Part shown: one piece after another, positions 10,673 to 24,069 of the stretch
How positions within the stretch are numbered: the first letter of the stretch is position 1
How the letters are laid out: every line of letters starts with the position of its first letter
Assembly (NCBI GenBank): GCA_964057225.1
Contig: OZ059900.1
Span: 4,350,501-4,414,500 of the forward strand
Source of the DNA: Auanema rhodensis
Lineage: Eukaryota > Nematoda > Chromadorea > Rhabditida > Rhabditidae
DNA: 64,000 bases
Direction: 5' to 3'
Made by a program: the position numbers and the translations under genes
The notes under the pieces: generated by a model
The model's input: only the letters and a program-made list of their open reading frames with translations
Told to the model about the DNA's origin: nothing
Database searches by the model: none

Positions 10673-11681
10673 GGTGTTGTATCCAGTAGAGCAGTCTTTA
10701 TAAACTGCGATCTGTTGAGACTATCCTTTGATTGGATGTTTTGTTTTATACCTGAAAGTATACCTTATTCTTGTTTCAAATAACGTTTTATTGATTGTAT
10801 ATAGCGATAGCAATATTGATACCTTATTTTAAAAAAGGTATACTTTATTTGTAAGAAAAGGTATACTTTATTTGTAAGAAAAAGTATACTTTATTGGAAT
10901 ATTGGAACCATTTTTCAAAAAAAAGCGCATATAAATGGTCACCCGAGAATTTTAATTTAAAAAATCAAAAATTTTGATAAAAATGGCAAATTTTACTTGA
11001 TTGATTCTGTCAGCGCTGTAGCTTTCCTCAAGGATTAAGCCATATCGGGAAATTTTCCAAAACATATTTCATATATAGTGTAAAATATGTAAAAAGAGTC
11101 AGAAAATAGAATAAGACTACTCTGAAAAATAGTTTTGAAAAAAAAAATTTGCATATTTTTTCAAAAATTTCCATAATTTTTGACTAGACAAAATTTTTGG
11201 TCGGTTGGCGGTTTGGCTTAAAAAGTTCAACTTTCTACATGCATGGCTTAATCTTTTACTTGAGCATACAGCGCTGACAGAATCAATCAAGTACGTGAAA
11301 AAAATTTTTTTGTGGTCGGTGAGCGGTTGGCATGGCTTAATCCTTGACGAAAGCTACAGCGCTGACAGAATCAATCAAGTAAAAAAAAAATTTTGTTTCT
11401 CAATTCCAATGTTAAAACTCTTTAAAAATGTGTAAAAATGTTTTGAGAGTATCGTGAAAACATGTTGAAAAAAAAATTTTTTTTGGACTTGGAAATTTTT
11501 TTGGTCTCTGAGCTGTGAGCCTATCGCAGTTTCTCAAAAATGATGAACTTTATACATGCATGGCTTAATCTTTTACTTGAGCATACAGCGCTGACAGAAT
11601 CAATCAAGTAAATGAGAGAGGAACGAAATTTTGATACCATATGTCTTCGGGGAAGTATTTCTGAATAAATTTTTTTTTTTC
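10673..11681 (+). repeat. 28S stub plus forward spacer A-B, unit 4
   Basis: Same layout as unit 3: one sense and three antisense 18S 5'-end copies, at matching offsets (sense at about 10995-11043, antisense at about 11238-11293, 11331-11381 and 11519-11610). Confidence 0.85.
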
Positions 11682-12959
11682 GCATTTTTGCAGGGAGAAA
11701 AATTTTTTAGTGAATTTTTACAAGGGAAAAATTTTTTTTTAGAATTTTTGCAGGGAAAAATTTTTTTTTGTGTATTTTTGTAGGAAAAATTTTTTTTCGT
11801 GTATTTTTGCAGGAAAAATTTTTTTTCGTGTATTTTTGCAGGAAAAATTTTTTTTCGTGTATATTTGCAGGAAAACTTTTTCTTTGTGTATTTTTGCAAG
11901 AAAAGTAGTTTCTTCGTGTATTTTTGCAGGAAAAATTTTTTTTCGTGTGTTTATACATGAAAACTTTTTTTTCGTGTATTTTTGCAGGAAAAATTTTTTT
12001 TCGTGTATATTTGCAGGAAAACTTTTTCTTTGTGTATTTTTGCAAGAAAAGTAGTTTCTTCGTGTATTTTTGCAGGAAAAATTTTTTTTCGTGTGTTTAT
12101 ACATGAAAACTTTTTCTTTGTGTATTTTTGCAGGAAAAATTTTTTTTCGTGTATTTTTGCAGGAAATGTAATTTGTAGGTGTATTTTTGCAGGAAAAGTA
12201 GTTTCTTCGTGTATTTTTGCGGTAAAAGTAGTTTCTTCGTGTATTTTTGCAGGAAAAACTTTTTTTCGTGTATTTATACATGAAAACTTTTTCTTTGTGT
12301 ATTTTTGCAGGAAAAGTAGTTTCTTCGTGTATTTATACATGAAAACTTTTTCTTTGTGTATTTATACATGAAAACTTTTTCTCTGTGTATTTTTGCAGGA
12401 AAAATTATTTTTCGTGTATTTATACATGAAAACTTTTTCTTTGTGTATTTTTGCAGGAAAAGTAGTTTCTTCGTGTATTTATACATGAAAACTTTTTCTT
12501 TGTGTATTTATACATGAAAACTTTTTCTCTGTGTATTTTTGCAGGAAAAATTATTTTTCGTGTATTTATACATGAAAACTTTTTCTTTGTGTATTTTTGC
12601 AGGAAAAGTAGTTTCTTCGTGTATTTATACATGAAAACTTTTTCTTTGTGTATTTATACATGAAAACTTTTTCTTTGTGTATTTTTGCAGGAAAAATTAT
12701 TTTTCGTGTATTTATACATGAAAACTTTTTCTTTGTGTATTTTTGCAGGAAAAGTAGTTTCTTCGTGTATTTATACATGAAAACTTTTTCTTTGTGTATT
12801 TATACATGAAAACTTTTTCTTTGTGTATTTTTGCAGGAAAAATTATTTTTCGTGTATTTATACATGAAAACTTTTTCTTTGTGTATTTTTGCAGGAAAAA
12901 TTTTTTTTCGTGTAATTTTGCAGGAAAAGTAGTTTGTAGGTGTATTTTTGCAGGAAAAG
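11682..12959 (+). repeat. Minisatellite array, unit 4 (1278 bp) with 146-bp higher-order repeats
   Basis: The right part is built of 146-bp blocks of five basic units (for example 12274-12778, three steps of 146 bp) which share a CTCTGTG change in the first two. The left part contains a local duplication of the GCAAG-containing block (about 11850-12100). Confidence 0.92.
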
Positions 12960-13273
12960 TATTTTACATAAAATTTTTACTGGAATGTTTCATCGGAATA
13001 TAAACATTATGAAATAATATCTGAAGATTGTTACACTATTCACCGAAACGATATCACAATCGTAAGGTAGCAGGAGAAAATTTTTACAATAATTTTCGTT
13101 ATCTGCAATTTTACTTGTTCACATTGAAAAATGTGAATATTTTCTATAATGTGTCGTTTCTGTGTGATTTTTCAACTTTCTTAATTTTTTTGGTGAATTG
13201 GGAAAAAAAAATTATTCTACTTCTCGATATTTATATTGTTTAGTAAGAAATAATGGATTCTCTATTGCGAATC

Positions 13274-14113
13274 TGATTGATTCTGTCAGCGCTGTATGCT
13301 CAAGTAAAAGATTAAGCCATGCATGTATAAAGTTCATTATTTTTGAGAAACTGCGAACGGCTCATTAGAGCAGATATGATTTTTCTCGATTTCTATGGAT
13401 AACTGTGGTAATTCTGGAGCTAATACATGCTTAATAGTTGTTCTTCTTCCCAAGTTCAACGCAGTTATTAGTACAAACCAATTTAATGTTTGTTGACTCT
13501 GAATAACCCAGTTAATCGACGGTTTTACTGTCTTTTTTCGAGATTAATGTTTGCCCTATCAACCTGATGGTAATATAGAGTTTTACCATGGTGATCACGG
13601 GTAACGGAGAATTAGGGTTCGACTCCGGAGAGGGAGCCTTAGAAACGGCTACCACATCCAAGGAAGGCAGCAGGCGCGTAACTTATCCACTACTTCAGTG
13701 AGATAGTAACTAAAAATAAAAAGATCAATCTTTTTAGATTGATTATTTCACTGAGCTGAGCTTAAATAGCTCTACAAGGACCCAGTGGAGGGCAAGTCTG
13801 GTGCCAGCAGCCGCGGTAATTCCAGCTCCACTAGTGTAAAACGTTATTGCTGTAGTTAAAAAGCTCGTAGTTGGATCTGAGGCATTTTCTGTGATACGGC
13901 TTGCCGGTAATCATAGATGTGTCTATTTTGTCGGTTTTGTGTATGTACTTCGGTGTGTATACTGGCTCGGGTTTACTTTGAATAAATCAAAGCGCTCAAA
14001 GCAAGCGATTGCTTGTATGTGCTATCATGGAATAATAAAAGAGGACTTCGGTTCTATTTATTGGTTTGAGAGTCGAATTAATGATTAATAGGGACGATTC
14101 GGGGGCATTCGTA
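13274..14113 (+). rRNA. 18S rRNA 5' fragment, unit 5 (truncated)
   Basis: Complete 840-nt fragment, C at the second diagnostic site (13923). Leader at 12960-13273; 28S stub at 14114-14174. Confidence 0.93.
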
Positions 14114-15124
14114 GGTGTTGTATCCAGTAGAGCAGTCTTTATAAACTGCGATCTGTTGAGACTATCCTTTGATTGGATGTTTTGTTTTATACCTGAAAGT
14201 ATACCTTATTCTTGTTTCAAATAACGTTTTATTGATTGTATATAGCGATAGCAATATTGATACCTTATTTTAAAAAAGGTATACTTTATTTGTAAGAAAA
14301 GGTATACTTTATTTGTAAGAAAAAGTATACTTTATTGGAATATTGGAACCATTTTTCAAAAAAAAAGCGCATATAAATGGTCACCCGAGAATTTTAATTT
14401 AAAAAATCAAAAATTTTGATAAAAATGGCAAATTTTACTTGATTGATTCTGTCAGCGCTGTAGCTTTCCTCAAGGATTAAGCCATATCGGGAAATTTTCC
14501 AAAACATATTTCATATATAGTGTAAAATATGTAAAAAGAGTCAGAAAATAGAATAAGACTACTCTGAAAAATAGTTTTGAAAAAAAAAATTTGCATATTT
14601 TTTCAAAAATTTCCATAATTTTTGACTAGACAAAATTTTTGGTCGGTTGGCGGTTTGGCTTAAAAAGTTCAACTTTCTACATGCATGGCTTAATCTTTTA
14701 CTTGAGCATACAGCGCTGACAGAATCAATCAAGTACGTGAAAAAAATTTTTTTGTGGTCGGTGAGCGGTTGGCATGGCTTAATCCTTGACGAAAGCTACA
14801 GCGCTGACAGAATCAATCAAGTAAAAAAAAAATTTTGTTTCTCAATTCCAATGTTAAAACTCTTTAAAAATGTGTAAAAAATGTTTTGAGAGTATCGTGA
14901 AAACATGTTGAAAAAAAAATTTTTTTTGGACTTGGAAATTTTTTTGGTCTCTGAGCTGTGAGCCTATCGCAGTTTCTCAAAAATGATGAACTTTATACAT
15001 GCATGGCTTAATCTTTTACTTGAGCATACAGCGCTGACAGAATCAATCAAGTAAATGAGAGAGGAACGAAATTTTGATACCATATGTCTTCGGGGAAGTA
15101 TTTCTGAATAAATTTTTTTTTTTC
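14114..15124 (+). repeat. 28S stub plus forward spacer A-B, unit 5
   Basis: Standard layout; one extra A in the A-run before GCGCATATAAATGG (about 14365) and one extra A at about 14880 account for the slightly different length. Confidence 0.85.
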
Positions 15125-16908
15125 GCATTTTTGCAGGGAGAAAAATTTTTTAGTGAATTTTTACAAGGGAAAAATTTTTTTTTAGAATTTTTGCAGGGAA
15201 AAATTTTTTTTTGTGTATTTTTGTAGGAAAAATTTTTTTTCGTGTATTTTTGCAGGAAAAAGTTTTTTTTGTGTATTTTTGCAGGAAAAGTAGTTTCTTG
15301 GTGTATTTTTGCAGGAAAAATTTTTTTTCGTGTATTTATACATGAAAACTTTTTCTTTGTGTATTTTTGCAGGAAAAGTAGTTTCTTCGTGTATTTTTGC
15401 AGGAAAAATTTTTTTTTGTGTATTTTTGCAGGAAAAATTTTTTTTCGTGTATATTTGCAGGAAAACTTTTTCTTTGTGTATTTTTGCAAGAAAAGTAGTT
15501 TCTTCGTGTATTTTTGCAGGAAAAATTTTTTTTCGTGTATTTATACATGAAAACTTTTTCTTTGTGTATTTTTGCAGGAAAAATTTTTTTTCGTGTATTT
15601 TTGCAGGAAATGTAATTTGTAGGTGTATTTTTGCAGGAAAAGTAGTTTCTTCGTGTAATTTTGCGGTAAAAGTAGTTTCTTCGTGTATTTTTGCAGGAAA
15701 AATTTTTTTTCGTGTATTTATACATGAAAACTTTTTCTTTGTGTATTTTTGCAGGAAAAGTAGTTTCTTCGTGTATTTATACATGAAAACTTTTTTTTCG
15801 TGTATTTATACATGAAAACTTTTTCTTTGTGTATTTTTGCAGGAAAAATTTTTTTTCGTGTATTTTTGCAGGAAAAGTAGTTTGTAGGTGTATTTTTGCA
15901 GGAAAAGTAGTTTCTTCGTGTATTTTTGCGGTAAAAGTAGTTTGTAGGTGTATTTTTGCAGGAAAACTTTTTCTTTGTGTATTTTTGCAGGAAAAATTTT
16001 TTTTCGTGTATTTTTGCAGGAAATGTAATTTGTAGGTGTATTTTTGCAGGAAAAGTAGTTTCTTCGTGTAATTTTGCGGTAAAAGTAGTTTCTTCGTGTA
16101 TTTTTGCAGGAAAAATTTTTTTTCGTGTATTTATACATGAAAACTTTTTCTTTGTGTATTTTTGCAGGAAAAGTAGTTTCTTCGTGTATTTATACATGAA
16201 AACTTTTTTTTCGTGTATTTATACATGAAAACTTTTTCTTTGTGTATTTTTGCAGGAAAAATTTTTTTTCGTGTATTTTTGCAGGAAAAGTAGTTTGTAG
16301 GTGTATTTTTGCAGGAAAAGTAGTTTCTTCGTGTATTTTTGCGGTAAAAGTAGTTTGTAGGTGTATTTTTGCAGGAAAAATTTTTTTTCGTGTATATTTG
16401 CAGGAAAACTTTTTCTTTGTGTATTTTTGCAAGAAAAGTAGTTTCTTCGTGTATTTTTGCAGGAAAAATTTTTTTTCGTGTATTTATACATGAAAACTTT
16501 TTCTTTGTGTATTTTTGCAGGAAAAATTTTTTTTCGTGTATTTTTGCAGGAAAAGTAGTTTGTAGGTGTATTTTTGCAGGAAAAGTAGTTTCTTCGTGTA
16601 TTTTTGCGGTAAAAGTAGTTTCTTCGTGTATTTTTGCAGGAAAAATTTTTTTTCGTGTATTTATACATGAAAACTTTTTCTTTGTGTATTTTTGCAGGAA
16701 AAGTAGTTTCTTCGTGTATTTATACATGAAAACTTTTTCTTTGTGTATTTATCTATGAAAACTTTTTCTTTGTGTATTTTTGCAGGAAAAATTTTTTTTC
16801 GTGTATTTATACATGAAAACTTTTTCTTTGTGTATTTTTGCAGGAAAAATTTTTTTTCGTGTAATTTTGCAGGAAAAGTAGTTTGTAGGTGTATTTTTGC
16901 AGGAAAAG
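15125..16908 (+). repeat. Minisatellite array, unit 5 (1784 bp)
   Basis: Expanded array with large internal steps: the same block ends at 15784, 16197 and 16727 (steps of 413 and 530 bp). The block at 16131-16727 recurs, apparently unchanged in variant order, in units 6, 16 and 17. Ends with a TATCTATG variant near 16750, shared with units 6 and 17. Confidence 0.92.
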
Positions 16909-17222
16909 TATTTTACATAAAATTTTTACTGGAATGTTTCATCGGAATATAAACATTATGAAATAATATCTGAAGATTGTTACACTATTCACCGAAACGA
17001 TATCACAATCGTAAGGTAGCAGGAGAAAAATTTTACAATAATTTTCGTTATCTGCAATTTTACTTGTTCACATTGAAAAATGTGAATATTTTCTATAATG
17101 TGTCGTTTCTGTGTGATTTTTCAACTTTCTTAATTTTTTTGGTGAATTGGGAAAAAAAAATTATTCTACTTCTCGATATTTATATTGTTTAGTAAGAAAT
17201 AATGGATTCTCTATTGCGAATC

Positions 17223-18062
17223 TGATTGATTCTGTCAGCGCTGTATGCTCAAGTAAAAGATTAAGCCATGCATGTATAAAGTTCATTATTTTTGAGAAAC
17301 TGCGAACGGCTCATTAGAGCAGATATGATTTTTCTCGATTTCTATGGATAACTGTGGTAATTCTGGAGCTAATACATGCTTAATAGTTGTTCTTCTTCCC
17401 AAGTTCAACGCAGTTATTAGTACAAACCAATTTAATGTTTGTTGACTCTGAATAACCCAGTTAATCGACGGTTTTACTGTCTTTTTTCGAGATTAATGTT
17501 TGCCCTATCAACCTGATGGTAATATAGAGTTTTACCATGGTGATCACGGGTAACGGAGAATTAGGGTTCGACTCCGGAGAGGGAGCCTTAGAAACGGCTA
17601 CCACATCCAAGGAAGGCAGCAGGCGCGTAACTTATCCACTACTTCAGTGAGATAGTAACTAAAAATAAAAAGATCAATCTTTTTAGATTGATTATTTCAC
17701 TGAGCTGAGCTTAAATAGCTCTACAAGGACCCAGTGGAGGGCAAGTCTGGTGCCAGCAGCCGCGGTAATTCCAGCTCCACTAGTGTAAAACGTTATTGCT
17801 GTAGTTAAAAAGCTCGTAGTTGGATCTGAGGCATTTTCTGTGATACGGCTTGCCGGTAATCATAGATGTGTCTATTTTGTCGGTTTTGTGTATGTACTTC
17901 GGTGTGTATACTGGCTCGGGTTTACTTTGAATAAATCAAAGCGCTCAAAGCAAGCGATTGCTTGTATGTGCTATCATGGAATAATAAAAGAGGACTTCGG
18001 TTCTATTTATTGGTTTGAGAGTCGAATTAATGATTAATAGGGACGATTCGGGGGCATTCGTA
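17223..18062 (+). rRNA. 18S rRNA 5' fragment, unit 6 (truncated)
   Basis: Complete 840-nt fragment, C at the second diagnostic site. Leader at 16909-17222 has the AGGAGAAAAATTTTAC change shared with units 7 and 18. 28S stub at 18063-18123. Confidence 0.93.
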
Positions 18063-19072
18063 GGTGTTGTATCCAGTAGAGCAGTCTTTATAAACTGCGA
18101 TCTGTTGAGACTATCCTTTGATTGGATGTTTTGTTTTATACCTGAAAGTATACCTTATTCTTGTTTCAAATAACGTTTTATTGATTGTATATAGCGATAG
18201 CAATATTGATACCTTATTTTAAAAAAGGTATACTTTATTTGTAAGAAAAGGTATACTTTATTTGTAAGAAAAAGTATACTTTATTGGAATATTGGAACCA
18301 TTTTTCAAAAAAAAGCGCATATAAATGGTCACCCGAGAATTTTAATTTAAAAAATCAAAAATTTTGATAAAAATGGCAAATTTTCCTTGATTGATTCTGT
18401 CAGCGCTGTAGCTTTCCTCAATGATTAAGCCATATCGGGAAATTTTCCAAAACATATTTCATATATAGTGTAAAATATGTAAAAAGAGTCAGAAAATAGA
18501 ATAAGACTACTCTGAAAAATAGTTTTGAAAAAAAAAATTTGCATATTTTTTCAAAAATTTCCATAATTTTTGACTAGACAAAATTTTTGGTCGGTTGGCG
18601 GTTTGGCTTAAAAAGTTCAACTTTCTACATGCATGGCTTAATCTTTTACTTGAGCATACAGCGCTGACAGAATCAATCAAGTACGTGAAAAAAATTTTTT
18701 TGTGGTCGGTGAGCGGTTGGCATGGCTTAATCCTTGACGAAAGCTACAGCGCTGACAGAATCAATCAAGTAAAAAAAAAATTTTGTTTCTCAATTCCAAT
18801 GTTAAAACTCTTTAAAAATGTGTAAAAAATGTTTTGAGAGTATCGTGAAAACATGTTGAAAAAAAAATTTTTTTTGGACTTGGAAATTTTTTTGGTCTCT
18901 GAGCTGTGAGCCTATCGCAGTTTCTCAAAAATGATGAACTTTATACATGCATGGCTTAATCTTTTACTTGAGCATACAGCGCTGACAGAATCAATCAAGT
19001 AAATGAGAGAGGAACGAAATTTTGATACCATATGTCTTCGGGGAAGTATTTCTGAATAAATTTTTTTTTTTC
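18063..19072 (+). repeat. 28S stub plus forward spacer A-B, unit 6
   Basis: Standard layout with two changes in the sense 18S 5'-end copy, TTTTCCTTGATTG and CCTCAATGATT (about 18383-18425), which mark units 6, 7 and 8 as one lineage. Confidence 0.85.
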
Positions 19073-20560
19073 GCATTTTTGCAGGGAGAAAAATTTTTTA
19101 GTGAATTTTTACACGGGAAAAATTTTTTTTTAGAATTTTTGCAGGGAAAAATTTTTTTTTGTGTATTTTTGTAGGAAAAATTTTTTTTCGTGTATTTTTG
19201 CAGGAAAAATTTTTTTTCGTGTATTTTTGCAGGAAAAATTTTTTTTCGTGTATATTTGCAGGAAAACTTTTTCTTTGTGTATTTTTGCAAGAAAAGTAGT
19301 TTCTTCGTGTATTTTTGCAGGAAAAATTTTTTTTCGTGTGTTTATACATGAAAACTTTTTCTTTGTGTATTTTTGCAGGAAATGTAATTTGTAGGTGTAT
19401 TTTTGCAGGAAAAGTAGTTTCTTCGTGTATTTTTGCGGTAAAAGTTTGCAGGGAGAAAAATTTTTTAGTGAATTTTTACAAGGGAAAAATTTTTTTTTAG
19501 AATTTTTGCAGGAAAAATTTTTTTTCGTGTGTTTATACATGAAAACTTTTTCTTTGTGTATTTTTGCAGGAAAAGTAGTTTCTTCGTGTATTTATACATG
19601 AAAACTTTTTCTTTGTGTATTTTTGCAGGAAATGTAATTTGTAGGTGTATTTTTGCAGGAAAAGTAGTTTCTTCGTGTATTTTTGCGGTAAAAGTTTGCA
19701 GGGAGAAAAATTTTTTAGTGAATTTTTACAAGGGAAAAATTTTTTTTTAGAATTTTTGCAGGAAAAATTTTTTTTCGTGTATTTATACATGAAAACTTTT
19801 TCTTTGTGTATTTTTGCAGGAAAAGTAGTTTCTTCGTGTATTTATACATGAAAACTTTTTTTTCGTGTATTTATACATGAAAACTTTTTCTTTGTGTATT
19901 TTTGCAGGAAAAATTTTTTTTCGTGTATTTTTGCAGGAAAAGTAGTTTGTAGGTGTATTTTTGCAGGAAAAGTAGTTTCTTCGTGTATTTTTGCGGTAAA
20001 AGTAGTTTGTAGGTGTATTTTTGCAGGAAAAATTTTTTTTCGTGTATATTTGCAGGAAAACTTTTTCTTTGTGTATTTTTGCAAGAAAAGTAGTTTCTTC
20101 GTGTATTTTTGCAGGAAAAATTTTTTTTCGTGTATTTATACATGAAAACTTTTTCTTTGTGTATTTTTGCAGGAAAAATTTTTTTTCGTGTATTTTTGCA
20201 GGAAAAGTAGTTTGTAGGTGTATTTTTGCAGGAAAAGTAGTTTCTTCGTGTATTTTTGCGGTAAAAGTAGTTTCTTCGTGTATTTTTGCAGGAAAAATTT
20301 TTTTTCGTGTATTTATACATGAAAACTTTTTCTTTGTGTATTTTTGCAGGAAAAGTAGTTTCTTCGTGTATTTATACATGAAAACTTTTTCTTTGTGTAT
20401 TTATCTATGAAAACTTTTTCTTTGTGTATTTTTGCAGGAAAAATTTTTTTTCGTGTATTTATACATGAAAACTTTTTCTTTGTGTATTTTTGCAGGAAAA
20501 ATTTTTTTTCGTGTAATTTTGCAGGAAAAGTAGTTTGTAGGTGTATTTTTGCAGGAAAAG
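19073..20560 (+). repeat. Minisatellite array, unit 6 (1488 bp) with block-B intrusions
   Basis: Two 250-bp tandem copies (19395 and 19645 starts) each contain a piece of the array's left edge (GCAGGGAG/ACAAGGG units, at about 19445-19511 and 19695-19761) joined after GCGGTAAAAGT. The right part, about 19783-20379, matches the unit 5 block at 16131-16727. Confidence 0.92.
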
Positions 20561-20874
20561 TATTTTACATAAAATTTTTACTGGAATGTTTCATCGGAAT
20601 ATAAACATTATGAAATAATATCTGAAGATTGTTACACTATTCACCGAAACGATATCACAATCGTAAGGTAGCAGGAGAAAAATTTTACAATAATTTTCGT
20701 TATCTGCAATTTTACTTGTTCACATTGAAAAATGTGAATATTTTCTATAATGTGTCGTTTCTGTGTGATTTTTCAACTTTCTTAATTTTTTTGGTGAATT
20801 GGGAAAAAAAAATTATTCTACTTCTCGATATTTATATTGTTTAGTAAGAAATAATGGATTCTCTATTGCGAATC

Positions 20875-21714
20875 TGATTGATTCTGTCAGCGCTGTATGC
20901 TCAAGTAAAAGATTAAGCCATGCATGTATAAAGTTCATTATTTTTGAGAAACTGCGAACGGCTCATTAGAGCAGATATGATTTTTCTCGATTTCTATGGA
21001 TAACTGTGGTAATTCTGGAGCTAATACATGCTTAATAGTTGTTCTTCTTCCCAAGTTCAACGCAGTTATTAGTACAAACCAATTTAATGTTTGTTGACTC
21101 TGAATAACCCAGTTAATCGACGGTTTTACTGTCTTTTTTCGAGATTAATGTTTGCCCTATCAACCTGATGGTAATATAGAGTTTTACCATGGTGATCACG
21201 GGTAACGGAGAATTAGGGTTCGACTCCGGAGAGGGAGCCTTAGAAACGGCTACCACATCCAAGGAAGGCAGCAGGCGCGTAACTTATCCACTACTTCAGT
21301 GAGATAGTAACTAAAAATAAAAAGATCAATCTTTTTAGATTGATTATTTCACTGAGCTGAGCTTAAATAGCTCTACAAGGACCCAGTGGAGGGCAAGTCT
21401 GGTGCCAGCAGCCGCGGTAATTCCAGCTCCACTAGTGTAAAACGTTATTGCTGTAGTTAAAAAGCTCGTAGTTGGATCTGAGGCATTTTCTGTGATACGG
21501 CTTGCCGGTAATCATAGATGTGTCTATTTTGTCGGTTTTGTGTATGTACTTCGGTGTGTATACTGGCTCGGGTTTACTTTGAATAAATCAAAGCGCTCAA
21601 AGCAAGCGATTGCTTGTATGTGCTATCATGGAATAATAAAAGAGGACTTCGGTTCTATTTATTGGTTTGAGAGTCGAATTAATGATTAATAGGGACGATT
21701 CGGGGGCATTCGTA
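20875..21714 (+). rRNA. 18S rRNA 5' fragment, unit 7 (truncated)
   Basis: Complete 840-nt fragment, C at the second diagnostic site. Leader at 20561-20874 (AGGAGAAAAATTTTAC form); 28S stub at 21715-21775. Confidence 0.93.
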
Positions 21715-22724
21715 GGTGTTGTATCCAGTAGAGCAGTCTTTATAAACTGCGATCTGTTGAGACTATCCTTTGATTGGATGTTTTGTTTTATACCTGAAAG
21801 TATACCTTATTCTTGTTTCAAATAACGTTTTATTGATTGTATATAGCGATAGCAATATTGATACCTTATTTTAAAAAAGGTATACTTTATTTGTAAGAAA
21901 AGGTATACTTTATTTGTAAGAAAAAGTATACTTTATTGGAATATTGGAACCATTTTTCAAAAAAAAGCGCATATAAATGGTCACCCGAGAATTTTAATTT
22001 AAAAAATCAAAAATTTTGATAAAAATGGCAAATTTTCCTTGATTGATTCTGTCAGCGCTGTAGCTTTCCTCAATGATTAAGCCATATCGGGAAATTTTCC
22101 AAAACATATTTCATATATAGTGTAAAATATGTAAAAAGAGTCAGAAAATAGAATAAGACTACTCTGAAAAATAGTTTTGAAAAAAAAAATTTGCATATTT
22201 TTTCAAAAATTTCCATAATTTTTGACTAGACAAAATTTTTGGTCGGTTGGCGGTTTGGCTTAAAAAGTTCAACTTTCTACATGCATGGCTTAATCTTTTA
22301 CTTGAGCATACAGCGCTGACAGAATCAATCAAGTACGTGAAAAAAATTTTTTTGTGGTCGGTGAGCGGTTGGCATGGCTTAATCCTTGACGAAAGCTACA
22401 GCGCTGACAGAATCAATCAAGTAAAAAAAAAATTTTGTTTCTCAATTCCAATGTTAAAACTCTTTAAAAATGTGTAAAAAATGTTTTGAGAGTATCGTGA
22501 AAACATGTTGAAAAAAAAATTTTTTTTGGACTTGGAAATTTTTTTGGTCTCTGAGCTGTGAGCCTATCGCAGTTTCTCAAAAATGATGAACTTTATACAT
22601 GCATGGCTTAATCTTTTACTTGAGCATACAGCGCTGACAGAATCAATCAAGTAAATGAGAGAGGAACGAAATTTTGATACCATATGTCTTCGGGGAAGTA
22701 TTTCTGAATAAATTTTTTTTTTTC
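21715..22724 (+). repeat. 28S stub plus forward spacer A-B, unit 7
   Basis: Standard layout with the TTTTCCTTGATTG and CCTCAATGATT markers of the unit 6-8 lineage. Confidence 0.85.
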
Positions 22725-23755
22725 GCATTTTTGCAGGGAGAAAAATTTTTTAGTGAATTTTTACACGGGAAAAATTTTTTTTTAGAATTTTTGCAGGGAA
22801 AAATTTTTTTTTGTGTATTTTTGTAGGAAAAATTTTTTTTCGTGTATTTTTGCAGGAAAAATTTTTTTTCGTGTATTTTTGCAGGAAAAATTTTTTTTCG
22901 TGTATATTTGCAGGAAAACTTTTTCTTTGTGTATTTTTGCAAGAAAAGTAGTTTCTTCGTGTATTTTTGCAGGAAAAATTTTTTTTCGTGTGTTTATACA
23001 TGAAAACTTTTTCTTTGTGTATTTTTGCAGGAAATGTAATTTGTAGGTGTATTTTTGCAGGAAAAGTAGTTTCTTCGTGTATTTTTGCGGTAAAAGTTTG
23101 CAGGGAGAAAAATTTTTTAGTGAATTTTTACAAGGGAAAAATTTTTTTTTAGAATTTTTGCAGGAAAAATTTTTTTTCGTGTGTTTATACATGAAAACTT
23201 TTTCTTTGTGTATTTTTGCAGGAAAAATTTTTTTTCGTGTATTTTTGCAGGAAATGTAATTTGTAGGTGTATTTTTGCAGGAAAAGTAGTTTCTTCGTGT
23301 ATTTTTGCGGTAAAAGTAGTTTCTTCGTGTATTTTTGCAGGAAAAACTTTTTTTCGTGTATTTATACATGAAAACTTTTTCTTTGTGTATTTTTGCAGGA
23401 AAAGTAGTTTCTTCGTGTATTTATACATGAAAACTTTTTCTTTGTGTATTTATACATGAAAACTTTTTCTCTGTGTATTTTTGCAGGAAAAATTATTTTT
23501 CGTGTATTTATACATGAAAACTTTTTCTTTGTGTATTTTTGCAGGAAAAGTAGTTTCTTCGTGTATTTATACATGAAAACTTTTTCTTTGTGTATTTATA
23601 CATGAAAACTTTTTCTTTGTGTATTTTTGCAGGAAAAATTATTTTTCGTGTATTTATACATGAAAACTTTTTCTTTGTGTATTTTTGCAGGAAAAATTTT
23701 TTTTCGTGTAATTTTGCAGGAAAAGTAGTTTGTAGGTGTATTTTTGCAGGAAAAG
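22725..23755 (+). repeat. Minisatellite array, unit 7 (1031 bp)
   Basis: One block-B intrusion at about 23097-23165 (same GCGGTAAAAGT junction as unit 6), then one 146-bp higher-order block with the CTCTGTG change. Confidence 0.92.
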
Positions 23756-24069
23756 TATTTTACATAAAATTTTTACTGGAATGTTTCATCGGAATATAAA
23801 CATTATGAAATAATATCTGAAGATTGTTACACTATTCACCGAAACGATATCACAATCGTAAGGTAGCAGGAGAAAATTTTTACAATAATTTTCGTTATCT
23901 GCAATTTTACTTGTTCACATTGAAAAATGTGAATATTTTCTATAATGTGTCGTTTCTGTGTGATTTTTCAACTTTCTTAATTTTTTTGGTGAATTGGGAA
24001 AAAAAAATTATTCTACTTCTCGATATTTATATTGTTTAGTAAGAAATAATGGATTCTCTATTGCGAATC

